Virus record (IMG/VR): IMGVR_UViG_3300042304_000197
Coordinates: 1 to 33,400 of that record
Source of the DNA: a virus
Length of the DNA stretch: 33,400 nt
Reading direction: 5' to 3' (one strand)
Shown: piece by piece, positions 8,200 through 17,000 of the stretch
How the letters are laid out: the number at the start of each line of letters is the position of its first letter
Position numbering within the stretch: the first letter of the stretch is position 1
The notes under the pieces: generated by a model
Told to the model about the DNA's origin: nothing
Databases searched by the model: none
What the model saw: only the letters and a program-made list of their open reading frames with translations
Position numbers and translations under genes: made by a program

Positions 8200-9033
8200 A
8201 TGGCTGATTGCTCTCAGATAAATAATACAACAATAAAAGGAACGAGTGCTGTTACATACGATAGCACTCCACTTCCTTGTACAGACGTGAATACATGTGA
8301 TGGTTTAAATACTATACTTGCTAAGTTTAATACTATTATATGTAATGTTACAGATAGTGTAAATACACTTACAGAAGACATAACAAATCTTACTGAAGAC
8401 TTGATAATTATAATTGATGATGTAATTAACATTAATAATCAATTAAACATATGTTGTCCAACAACAACTACAACATCATCATCAACTAGTACAACATCAT
8501 CATCAACTAGTACAACTACAACAACTACCACTGCTGTTCCTACTACAACTACCACCACGACTGTAGCACCAACAACAACAACAACAAGTTCAACAACAAT
8601 TGCACCAATTATTCCAACATATTCTTTAGCGGAATCTCAGAATTTTACTGGTGGAAGTCCTTTTTCTTTCTCGGATAGTTTGATGATAGGTACTCCTTCT
8701 GGAAGAGCTGATTCATTTGGTATAAACTATTTAGGTACAAGTTCAACATCTTGGAAAACATTAGTTGTAACTGGATTCAATCCAGATTATGATGGAGATG
8801 GAAATACACTTTGGACTTTACAGATAACTACTGGTGGTGGTACTCCTTCATATCCTCAATCTATAGATGTTACTGGAATTGCTAATGCTAATGGTCCTAC
8901 ATTTAAGGTTGTTTATAATGATCCAACTGGAACACATAGAGCATCTGGTCAGTATTGTAGAATAACATACTATATAATAGATTCAAATAATCAACAAGGT
9001 GCATTAGCAACGCTTACAATAGGGGCTCAGTAA
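8200..9033 (+). CDS. Fibre-like protein with long Thr/Ser linker and beta-sandwich-like tip
   Basis: A 277-residue protein. Residues about 15-85 repeat the stalk module of the preceding gene. Residues 88-143 are an almost pure Thr/Ser/Pro linker with AVP, VAP and IAP spacers, including a perfect tandem repeat of TTSSSTS. Residues about 145-277 form a separate domain that looks like a beta-sandwich (STSWKTLVVTGFNPDYDGDG, TTGGGTPSYPQSIDVTG). It ends in GAQ. Just beyond the stop, another frame still reads a poly-Thr-Ile-Pro tail, suggesting a frameshift or replaced end (see 9042-9068). It is probably a host-binding or capsid-decorating fibre; the ligand is unknown. Confidence 0.72.
   Translation: MADCSQINNTTIKGTSAVTYDSTPLPCTDVNTCDGLNTILAKFNTIICNVTDSVNTLTEDITNLTEDLIIIIDDVININNQLNICCPTTTTTSSSTSTTSSSTSTTTTTTTAVPTTTTTTTVAPTTTTTSSTTIAPIIPTYSLAESQNFTGGSPFSFSDSLMIGTPSGRADSFGINYLGTSSTSWKTLVVTGFNPDYDGDGNTLWTLQITTGGGTPSYPQSIDVTGIANANGPTFKVVYNDPTGTHRASGQYCRITYYIIDSNNQQGALATLTIGAQ
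8470..8511 (+). repeat. Perfect 21-base tandem repeat in the Thr/Ser linker
   Basis: Two identical 21-base units lie at 8470-8490 and 8491-8511, each encoding TTSSSTS in frame. Because the unit is a whole number of codons, slippage changes linker length without breaking the gene. Confidence 0.9.
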
Positions 9034-9041
9034 TATCATCT

Positions 9042-9068
9042 AACACCACAACTACTACAATTCCTTAA
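9042..9068 (+). pseudogene. Relic poly-Thr tail downstream of a fibre gene
   Basis: After the TAA at 9031-9033, a different frame reads N-TTTTT-I-P followed by TAA (9042-9068). The frame stays open upstream to at least 9003. This is the same ending style as the genes ending at 5161 (STLIP) and 19977 (TITPL). It looks like the former or alternative 3' end of the upstream gene, separated by a frameshift. Confidence 0.5.
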
Positions 9069-9078
9069 CAATTAAACT

Positions 9079-9693
9079 ATGACAGTATTAATAACATTAA
9101 CAACAGCAGGAACAGATTCTGGTCCTTTTAATTTGTATTCAAATCTAGATGGATATACATCAGCATTTGAAGTGGGAGTTTCTAAATCAGCATTGCTTGC
9201 AGGATATTCTTCTTCATCAGTTCCAGATTTTGCAACTATAATTAGAGTAAAATCTACAGGGGATTGTGTAAACTATATAGACATTACATTAGTAGGAACT
9301 ACAACAACCACCACTACTACAATTGCTCCTACTACCACAACTACTACTACTTCTCCAGTCGGCTCAGGTTTAGTTTTTATTAATAATTTTGATACTTTTG
9401 GGAGTATTGGTGATGTACAAGTAAATACAATTTCTATTTTTGTAACTTCAGGAGCATTTCCAGTATTAGGAGGAGAAAATGCTATAGGAAATTATGGAGG
9501 TGCCATACCAGGACTTTCTACAGTAGGAGTATTTGTTTCTGTGGCAACAGATGCTCCAATAAATCTTACATTAAGTACAGGATATACAGATTGTCTTATA
9601 ACTACAGGTTATGTGGAATTTACAGGAGTAGATTTATCAACAAATCCAAACATAACAATAACTCTTCAACCTCAAGGGTCAGCATGTTTATAA
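9079..9693 (+). CDS. Virion-surface-like protein, GPFN module plus Thr linker
   Basis: A 204-residue protein. Residues about 1-72 form a small beta module with SGPFNLYSN near 14-22 and VKSTGDCVNYIDITLV near 57-72. This module recurs at the start of the protein at 19990 (GPFNISDQFG, IESTGKCKFKK). Residues 74-93 are a Thr linker with one IAP spacer. The rest (VGSGLVFINNFDTFGSIGDV onward) is beta-rich and rich in Gly, Thr and Val, like an immunoglobulin- or lectin-type tip. No catalytic motif or signal peptide is seen. It is the last gene before a strong terminator. Role in decoration or adsorption is inferred from architecture. Confidence 0.7.
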   Translation: MTVLITLTTAGTDSGPFNLYSNLDGYTSAFEVGVSKSALLAGYSSSSVPDFATIIRVKSTGDCVNYIDITLVGTTTTTTTTIAPTTTTTTTSPVGSGLVFINNFDTFGSIGDVQVNTISIFVTSGAFPVLGGENAIGNYGGAIPGLSTVGVFVSVATDAPINLTLSTGYTDCLITTGYVEFTGVDLSTNPNITITLQPQGSACL

Positions 9694-9745
9694 ATTTTAA
9701 TAAAATAATATAAAAAAATCATAGTTTGTTGGTTTTCTGTGTTTT

Positions 9746-9782
9746 CTCCTAGGGACAAATTGTCTCTGGGAGTTTTTGTTTT
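9746..9782 (+). terminator. Strong rho-independent terminator
   Basis: CTCCTAGGGACA at 9746-9757 pairs with TGTCTCTGGGAG at 9761-9772 (12 pairs, two wobbles, 3-base loop), followed directly by TTTTTGTTTT. It closes the head and fibre block and lies just ahead of a promoter-like site. Confidence 0.85.
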
Positions 9783-9802
9783 ATAACTAATTTAATTATA
9801 AA
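9780..9802 (+). repeat. Copy 1 of a 23-base intergenic repeat upstream of a promoter
   Basis: The 23 bases starting TTTATAACTAATTTAATT are identical to 26764-26786. In both copies the TTTG of the promoter starts 47 bases after the first base of the repeat. The sequence is nearly palindromic at its ends (TTATAA...TTATAA). It could be an UP-like element or a binding site for a phage or host activator. Confidence 0.75.
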
Positions 9803-9826
9803 TAATTAACTCTCTAACTAAAATTA

Positions 9827-9859
9827 TTTGGAATATATAAAAACTATTCTTTATCTTTA
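9827..9859 (+). promoter_or_regulatory. Bacteroidota-type promoter for the tail operon
   Basis: TTTG at 9827-9830, 21 bases, then TATCTTTA at 9852-9859, close to the Bacteroidota consensus TTTG...TAnnTTTG. It lies after a terminator and 28 bases before the ATG at 9888. An inverted repeat, AAATAATT (9800-9807) and AATTATTT (9822-9829), overlaps the TTTG. Confidence 0.55.
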
Positions 9860-9887
9860 CAATATTTTTTAACTAATATGAGTAAAT

Positions 9888-11102
9888 ATGTCTGAAAATC
9901 AAAGCTTGTTATACCAATTAGAAGAGTTATTAACGCAGAAGAAAAGTAAAAAATTCTATGCTGAGAAACTAGGAATAAGTGAATTTGAGGTTAATGAACT
10001 CATGAAGGAGCTTAAAGAAAAAGATACAGAACCTGTATCAAGAAACTATACAGAAGAACGCAAAGTTAATGTTGAAAAAGGCACAATAGAAAGTACAATT
10101 ATATCAGACTTTGAACCTAAAGATGATATTGAATTAGCTAAGCTACATAAGATAAATCTAGATAAGTATGTTATAACAAACTACTGGTCTAAAATGTTAC
10201 CAAGTGGGAAGTTCACTTCCTCAATCTTCTCAAAAAGAAAAGAAGCAAAAGATTATTCTCCTGAAGACTTTGCTAAGTTTTTAGAAAACTACAAACCAAA
10301 TAATATCCCAGTCACCAAAGTAGATCGTGCTAATAGTAAAGACTATGTAGATGTAGAAATCTCTATATCTGATTATCATTTAGCTAAGAGAACAGTAGAT
10401 GGTGACAATGATGTAACTACACGAGCTTTAAGATATGTTACTGTGGCTCAGTCTTTGATTGACAAAGTGGAAGCTTGTTACAACATAAACACTGTTGTTC
10501 TTCCTATATCAAATGATTACTTCCATACTGATAACTATCAACATCAGACTACAAATGGTACTCCACAGGATACTATAATGGATTATGCTGATGAGTATGA
10601 AGTGGGATTTGCTATTCTTGTAGATACAATCAACATGTTGAGAAAACATTCTAGTACAGTAAAGGTTGTTTTAGTACAAGGAAATCATGATAGAACTAAA
10701 TCTTTTTACCTAGCACATGCATTAGATGTATTCTTTAAAGATATAGATGATGTAGAGTTTATTAGAGAACATAGTGTTGTTAAAGGAATGACACTAGGAA
10801 ATACATTTATTGGATGGCACCATGGTAACTGTAAGTTAGAAGACTTACCATTATTATTTGCAACACATCCTAAATATAGTCATCAATTTGGTGATGCTGT
10901 TTACAGAGAGGTACATACAGGAGATAAACATCACTATATGGCTAAAGAGGTTAAGGGAGTAAGAATACAACAAATGCCCAGTTTGTCTGGAGTAGACCGT
11001 TGGCATATGGACAATAATTTTGTTCATTCAATACGTTGTGCATTAGCACTAGTATATGATAGTGAACTAGGAAAGATTTGTGAATTTGAACATAGAATAT
11101 AA
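9888..11102 (+). CDS. Calcineurin-like metallophosphoesterase
   Basis: A 404-residue protein. Residues 1-45 look like a winged-helix or HTH segment (AEKLGISEFEVNELMKELK). The enzyme domain has the metallophosphoesterase motif series: D162-x-H164 (SDYHLAKR), N209-D210 with H213 (a GDxxH variant with Asn in place of Gly), G265-N266-H267-D268 (GNHDR), H311-H312-G, and H343 with GDKHH 345-349 in place of GHxH. Metal ligands are essentially complete, so activity on a phosphodiester or phosphomonoester is likely; the substrate is unknown. It opens the tail-gene operon just after a promoter. An alternative ATG at 9878 gives only a five-codon frame. It may act in DNA processing during assembly or host take-over. 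Confidence 0.85.
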   Translation: MSENQSLLYQLEELLTQKKSKKFYAEKLGISEFEVNELMKELKEKDTEPVSRNYTEERKVNVEKGTIESTIISDFEPKDDIELAKLHKINLDKYVITNYWSKMLPSGKFTSSIFSKRKEAKDYSPEDFAKFLENYKPNNIPVTKVDRANSKDYVDVEISISDYHLAKRTVDGDNDVTTRALRYVTVAQSLIDKVEACYNINTVVLPISNDYFHTDNYQHQTTNGTPQDTIMDYADEYEVGFAILVDTINMLRKHSSTVKVVLVQGNHDRTKSFYLAHALDVFFKDIDDVEFIREHSVVKGMTLGNTFIGWHHGNCKLEDLPLLFATHPKYSHQFGDAVYREVHTGDKHHYMAKEVKGVRIQQMPSLSGVDRWHMDNNFVHSIRCALALVYDSELGKICEFEHRI

Positions 11103-11103
11103 T

Positions 11104-11868
11104 ATGCATTATTTATATAGACATATAAGATTAGATATAGATCAACCATTTTATATTGGCATCGGAACTATGGCTAATAAAAAATTTAAAACAATTAAAT
11201 CAAGATATTCAAGAGCAAATTCTAAAACACAAAGAAGTAAATACTGGAATAGTATAATTAATAAAACAAATTATGAGGTAGAAATTCTTTTAGAATCAGA
11301 TGATTATGATTTTATAAAAGATAAAGAAATAGAATTTATTAAATTATATGGTAGAGTAGATAATAAAACAGGAATATTATGTAATCTAACTGATGGTGGA
11401 GATGGTGTAGTAGGTTGTATTTGTTCAAAAGAATCCAGTATTAAAAAATCTATAAACAGTAAAAAAAGTTTATTAGGAATATATGGAAAAAATCACCCTG
11501 CATCTAAAGTAATATATCAATATGATTTACAAGGTAATTTTATAAAAGAATGGAGTAGTATTATAGATACAGGTTTTAACAATTTAAAACCAAAAAGTTC
11601 TAGTCAAAATGGAAATTATTTTTTTGCTAGGGGTTATTTATGGAGTCACAATTTTAATTTAAGTGTTGATGAATACAAAAAATTTGACTATATTACTCAT
11701 AAAAAACAAATAGAAATGTTTGATTTAAATAATAACAAATTAAATACTTTTGATTCTGTAAAAGAAGCTGCTTTATTTTTAAATAAAACTTCTTCAAGAG
11801 CAGATATAAGTAAGGCAGCAAATGGTAAAAGAAAATCTGCATTAGGATATTTTTGGAAATATAAATAA
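11104..11868 (+). CDS. GIY-YIG homing endonuclease, free-standing
   Basis: A 254-residue protein from the ATG at 11104, one base after the upstream stop; a TTG at 11080 would overlap that gene and is less likely. The nuclease domain (residues 1-105) has YLYRHIR with PFYIGIG at 15-21, R44 and W48 in a basic helix, E75 or E77 (DKEIEFIK), and N94 in LCNLTDGGDG. Residues about 128-254 hold DNA-binding repeats typical of homing enzymes: GKNHPASKVIYQYDLQGNFI and IEMFDLNNNKLNTFDSVKEA, with GYFWKYK at the end. It sits between two virion genes of one operon, with very low G+C, which suits a mobile gene that cuts genomes lacking it. No intron was seen. Confidence 0.85.
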   Translation: MHYLYRHIRLDIDQPFYIGIGTMANKKFKTIKSRYSRANSKTQRSKYWNSIINKTNYEVEILLESDDYDFIKDKEIEFIKLYGRVDNKTGILCNLTDGGDGVVGCICSKESSIKKSINSKKSLLGIYGKNHPASKVIYQYDLQGNFIKEWSSIIDTGFNNLKPKSSSQNGNYFFARGYLWSHNFNLSVDEYKKFDYITHKKQIEMFDLNNNKLNTFDSVKEAALFLNKTSSRADISKAANGKRKSALGYFWKYK

Positions 11869-11870
11869 TT

Positions 11871-12599
11871 ATGGCAACATTAAGAAAATTAGTATCAGAT
11901 GTTAGAAGTGTTCACAAGATACTTTCTACAGACAGTCTTATTACAGATAGAGCAATTGCATCTGAGATAAGAAACAACTCTTTATTATTAATCAAGAGAG
12001 AAACCAATTTAAGAAAGCTTTGGGCCACTGATACATTGTTCACTACTATACCTTGTTTAGAAATGATAGAGGTACCTATTTCTGAATGTTGTAACTATGT
12101 AGATGAATGTACTATTGCCAGAACAAAACTTAAACTTCCACGTATATCAGAAGGTAATTACCAATATGTAATACAAGGAGTTTATTCTATTAATGCATTA
12201 GGTGGTCAAGGAAAGAAGTTAAAAGAGATCTCTGTTAACAGGTACATCAATCTTTTAAAACTTCCTATAATCAAGAAAGAAGAATACTTCTGGATATCTA
12301 ATGGATATCTATATGTAAACAATCCTTTACTTAAATCAATTAGATTTGTTGCAATGTTTGAAGAAGATGTAGAGAATGAGATCATGTATCCAGAATGTGG
12401 ATGTGGAACTCCAGAATATACATTAGAAGAGATATGTAAGAATCCATTAGATAAAGAGTTTCCTCTTCCTGGATACTTAGAACAACAAGCATTACAACTT
12501 ACTTCTCAAAAATTACTATCTACATACTTCAATCTTAAAACAGATACTAGTTCAGAAGGAATAGATGGACAAGCACCAAACTCAAAACAAAGTAGTTAA
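11871..12599 (+). CDS. Conserved crAss-like neck or tail structural protein
   Basis: A 242-residue protein. The first 60 residues are helical (ATLRKLVSDVRSVHKILSTD), the middle is beta-rich with Cys (ISECCNYVDECTIARTKLKL), and residues 180-200 carry CGCGTPEYTLEEIC. No enzyme motif. The stop overlaps the next start (TAATG), so translation is coupled to the IHF-like gene. Gene order (this gene, IHF-like, ring protein, muzzle) matches the connector block of crAss-like phages, so it is probably a ring or connector component. It is displaced from the phosphoesterase by the inserted GIY-YIG gene. Confidence 0.75.
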   Translation: MATLRKLVSDVRSVHKILSTDSLITDRAIASEIRNNSLLLIKRETNLRKLWATDTLFTTIPCLEMIEVPISECCNYVDECTIARTKLKLPRISEGNYQYVIQGVYSINALGGQGKKLKEISVNRYINLLKLPIIKKEEYFWISNGYLYVNNPLLKSIRFVAMFEEDVENEIMYPECGCGTPEYTLEEICKNPLDKEFPLPGYLEQQALQLTSQKLLSTYFNLKTDTSSEGIDGQAPNSKQSS

Positions 12600-13078
12600 T
12601 GAGAACAAAGATTGATTGGAGAAGCTCTAGTAAAGAAAACTACGATAAGTTTTGCAAAAACTACCCTTCTATAAAACTTACATACGATGAGTGGAGAAAT
12701 ATTCTCTACACATTCAATGAGTTCTTTAAAGAATACATTTTAGAGACAGGAGATAAAGCAAAGCTACCTTATGGGTTTGGAGAGTTCTCAATCAATAAGA
12801 AGAAAAGAAGAAGATTAAAAAACAGTATAGATGGTAAAGAGTTTGTAAACCTACCAATCGATTGGCAAAAAACTAAAGAGAAAGGAAAGATTATATACAA
12901 CTTTAATTATCATACAGAAGGATTTTTCTTTGGTTGGATGTGGTTTAAACAAACAGCACGTTTTAAAAATTCAGACCTTTGGTATTTTAAACCATCAAGA
13001 CTTACATCAAGACTTTTATCACACTACTTAAAAACCAACGACAAGTACCAAAATATTTACCGAGAATGGAAAAAATAA
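12599..13078 (+). CDS. IHF/HU-like connector-block protein
   Basis: A 159-residue basic protein. Residues 55-72 (KLPYGFGEFSINKKKRRR) match the conserved beta-arm signature of the HU/IHF family (a GFGxF core followed by basic residues). The flanks are longer than in HU, including an aromatic segment near 103-118 (YHTEGFFFGWMWFK). Genes at this position in crAss-like phages have been annotated as IHF-like. It may bind DNA near the portal or use the fold as a ring subunit in the neck. It overlaps the preceding stop by one base and lies 6 bases ahead of the ring-protein gene, so the three are probably made together. Confidence 0.75.
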   Translation: MRTKIDWRSSSKENYDKFCKNYPSIKLTYDEWRNILYTFNEFFKEYILETGDKAKLPYGFGEFSINKKKRRRLKNSIDGKEFVNLPIDWQKTKEKGKIIYNFNYHTEGFFFGWMWFKQTARFKNSDLWYFKPSRLTSRLLSHYLKTNDKYQNIYREWKK

Positions 13079-13084
13079 TGAACT

Positions 13085-14059
13085 ATGTCATACTACTATA
13101 AATATAATTTCGTATCCCCAGAGCCTGTCTACTCAACTGTTAAAGAAGAGCTTAAAAGCTATTTCGATACTGGTGCAGTGGATGATCTTTTATTTCCTAC
13201 CTACTTAGATAAAGCTCTAAAGAAGTTAGGAAGAACCACATTTGTAATAAGTGAAGAAGTCTTATTTATAGAAGATTTTGAAGCTAGGCTTCCAGATAAC
13301 TTTTATGCTGTAAGAGAAGCTTGGATGTGTACAGAAGTTGCTGGTTATCCATATCAATCAGCTAATTCATTTTATTCTCAAGCAGCTAACGCAACTACTA
13401 TTCAAGTGGCCCCATTAACTATTGGAGGAACTCCTTGTAATAGACCTGGTTGTCAAGATACTGCTTGTAACGGTACATGTATGCCAACATTAGTTCAAGC
13501 TGTATACAAAACAAACAACACTGTGGCTAGAGGATTTACTCACGAGTATTTACTTAAACCTGGAAACATCTCTGCAAGACAAAACTGTGGAGTGGAGTAT
13601 ACAAACAATTGGGACTTCTATGCAGAAGCTCCACCTATTCATGAGTTTACTCCTGGTGCTGCTAGTTATGATTCATTTGATGTTAGAGATAATAAGTTTG
13701 TAACTAATTTCAGAAATGGAACAGTTCATTTATTATTCTATGCTACAGAATATGATGAGATAGGAAATCAAATGATTCCTGATAACTATCGTATTAGAGA
13801 GTATGTAGAAGCATTTCTTAAATTCAAGATATTTGAAATCCTGACTAATCAAACTAATGATGAAACTTTCAATCAGTTACAACAAAAGTTGATGTATTAC
13901 AAGCAGGCATATGAAGAAGCTTACATCATGGCTGATATTGAAATCAAGAAACAAACTCCTTGGGAGAAACAAAGAAGAATTAAAAACGATCTTAACAGGT
14001 TTAATATGTACGAACTTCCTAACAGAACTAATCGTTATGGAAGAAGACGTAATAATTAA
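13085..14059 (+). CDS. Head-tail connector ring protein, P22 gp4-like (tail tubular)
   Basis: A 324-residue protein resembling the crAss-like tail-tubular/ring protein that binds beneath the portal. Diagnostic stretches are YFDTGAVDDLLFPTYLDKAL (27-46), IEDFEARLPDNFYAVREAWM (62-81) and, near the end, NYRIREYVEAFLKFKIFEIL. Residues 118-132 form a Cys loop (Cys 118, 123, 128, 132) that may bind metal or form disulfides. The carboxy end is basic (KKQTPWEKQRRIKNDLNRFN) and would suit contact with DNA or the portal. It is immediately upstream of the muzzle gene (5-base gap), as expected for neighbouring parts of a short tail. Confidence 0.85.
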   Translation: MSYYYKYNFVSPEPVYSTVKEELKSYFDTGAVDDLLFPTYLDKALKKLGRTTFVISEEVLFIEDFEARLPDNFYAVREAWMCTEVAGYPYQSANSFYSQAANATTIQVAPLTIGGTPCNRPGCQDTACNGTCMPTLVQAVYKTNNTVARGFTHEYLLKPGNISARQNCGVEYTNNWDFYAEAPPIHEFTPGAASYDSFDVRDNKFVTNFRNGTVHLLFYATEYDEIGNQMIPDNYRIREYVEAFLKFKIFEILTNQTNDETFNQLQQKLMYYKQAYEEAYIMADIEIKKQTPWEKQRRIKNDLNRFNMYELPNRTNRYGRRRNN

Positions 14060-14064
14060 TCATT

Positions 14065-17000
14065 ATGGCTGAAGAAAAACAACAAGGGAACGTAAGACAA
14101 GAGTACAATAATGCTACTGTAGGACTGAACATGGATCAATCTGTTAATCAGATTAAGCCAGGTACTCTTACATATGCATTAAATGCTGCCTTGGAAAACT
14201 TTGATGCTAGTTCTGTTAACTATCAGAATGAACAAGGTAATGAGTTTTGTGTAAGTTTCCCAAAAGGATTTACATTAATAGGTAATCATTTTATTGCAGA
14301 ACAAAGTAAACATATATTCTTTATAACCAATCCTAATACAGGAGACTGTCAGATTGGGTATATGGATAACAATGATTGTATCTATCATATATTAGTACAA
14401 GGTAAATGTCTTAATTTTAATGTAAATAATCCAATACAAAAAACAGTACATAAGATTACAAACTGTACAACAGAAATATATTGGACAGATGGATTGAATC
14501 CAAGAAGATATTTAGATATTAATAATGTTCCTTATATACTAGCACCTCAATCAGAATTATGTGATCCTGTATATACAGATCAGTTAGATTGTAATCAATT
14601 GAAGATACAACCTAATTTCAGTATTCCAGAATTAAATGTTGTTGATGTAATCAGTGGTGGTGAATTAAAAGCAGGAGTTGTACAATTTGCTATACAATAT
14701 TGTGATGCTGCAGGTAATGCATTCACATCATACTATTCTGTTACCAATCCTACACCTATTGCTGATCCATTTATCACTACAGTTAATTATGATTACACTG
14801 TTGGTAAATCAGTTGTAGTTGATATTACAGGATTAGATACTACAGGACAATATCAATATTATAACTTAGCAGTGATTACCACTGTAAACGCTATCACTTC
14901 TGTAGAATTAGTTGGTACATATTTTATTGAAAACTCATTTGATCAAGTTACATATACTGGTCAAAACGTAGATAACATTCGTTTAGTTATTGCAGACATA
15001 TTTGAAAAATATCCTTACTATGATATTGCACAAGATTTAACAGCTGTACAAGATGTTCTTGTATGGGATAATCTTACATCTATAGATAGACTTAACTATC
15101 AATCTATTGCCACTAAAATAAAACTTAATTGGCAAACATATAGAATACCAAATGATGAAAACTATGCTAATGAGATGAATGCTACAAATTTGCGTGGATA
15201 TCTACGTGATGAGGTGTATGCATTTGAGATAGTGTTTTTATTAAAAAATGGAAAGCAAACAGATGGTTTCCATATCCCTGGAAGAGAAATAGGTTATAAT
15301 GATTTACAATATCCAAATGTACTAGATACGGATCCAGATTTTATTGGAAATCCAGAACCAGGTACAAACTATAGTCCTTATTGGAAGATATATAATACAG
15401 CAACCGTAATAGGACCTGCAACAGGAGAAGATATTGGAAATGCAACACCATATCAATATGGTGAATTTGCTTACTGGGAATCTACAGAAGAATATCCTTG
15501 TAACGAAGATTTGTGGGGTGAACTTGCTGGTAAAAATATTAGACATCATAAATTTCCAGATGTTCTTGTAAGTCCTATATTTGAGAATCCTACATATGTA
15601 TATTCGGGAACTCAAGTAGTTCCTGTAATGCAAAATGATGCAGTGTATCCAATTGGTGTAAGAGTTGATGTTGGACAAATTAGTGCATTGATTGCACAAT
15701 CATCATTAACTGTAGAACAAAAGGATGACATTGTTGCATTCAAAATAGTTAGAGGTGACAGAGGAACAAACAAATCTATTGTAGCTAAAGGGATACTTCG
15801 TAATGTTGGATCTTATGAAAGACAGAACCAAACTCTTTACTATCCAAACTATCCATACAATGACCTTAATTCAGATCCTTTCTTAAATGAATTTAACAAT
15901 GCATATAACTTAATATCTGATCCATGGTTAATAATAAACAATACTGGTGCTCCTATAACATATACATTCAAAGATCCTAATACAAACCAAACTGCTCAAG
16001 ATACAGTAGGTCCTGGAGAAACTCATGAGATTTGTTCAACAAGTAGACCTGTAACAAAAGAGGGTAATGCAGAAGGTAATGCACTTATTGGACCTGCAAA
16101 CTATGATGTATTCTTTATAAGTGGATGTGAAGGTTGTAGAGGATATAGAGCAAACTGGGCCACTCCATTTACTACAGATAACACTGTACTTAATGTAAGA
16201 GATCCATGGATTGATGGTATAAGTGAAGGTTTGTTTGGAGCATTTGGAGGTGGATGTAGTACAGAATATGCTACAGTAAATGTTGGAGGAAATGTTGGTG
16301 ATGATTGTAGTAATGGATTTTGGGATGGAGCTTGTAAATGTGATGTATCAATTACATATAAAGATCCAATTACTCCAGATAGAGGATCGGTAGATTTTAC
16401 TCAAAGTAGAAGGTCTCCACTTAACTGTAAAGGACAAACTCCTATTCCTGCTTTTACTGGTGGAACTTTAAACTATAGACAAATATTTAATTCTCCTGAA
16501 ACATCATTTGGACAACCATTCTTAGGTAATGTATTAAAACTTGAGAACGTAATGTTTGGTGCTGGTAGAGCACATTTTGTTCCAGTGGAAAGTAATGCTA
16601 AATATAAACTTCTTACACAAGAAGCTCAAAGAGATGCATTAGCTAGTTCAGAAAATTTAGCAAATATTGGTGGATTCAATGCTTCATATATGTTTGCTGC
16701 ATATCAAGCATACCTAACTATATATGTAAATGGTATTACAAGAAAGAACTATGCATACTCATTTAATTCAATAGCTAACTATGACTACTTTGGAAACATA
16801 AATAATGGTCTTGGTATTAAACAAAGAACAATTGATTTTGCTCGTTATTTAATTCCAGGTGTTCAATCTGTTGGAGAACCAGGTGGTATTAATGTAAACA
16901 ACTTTGAAAGAGAAAGCTCTGTATATATCAAAACTATAGAAGAAAGAGATGGTGCTATTTCTGTTACACCTTTAGAATTTCCTAGCAAGACACCAAGTCT

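Noticed and set aside
9878-9895. Five-codon ATG frame just before the phosphoesterase gene
   Set aside because: Probably chance in an A/T-rich leader; no sign of attenuation structure around it.
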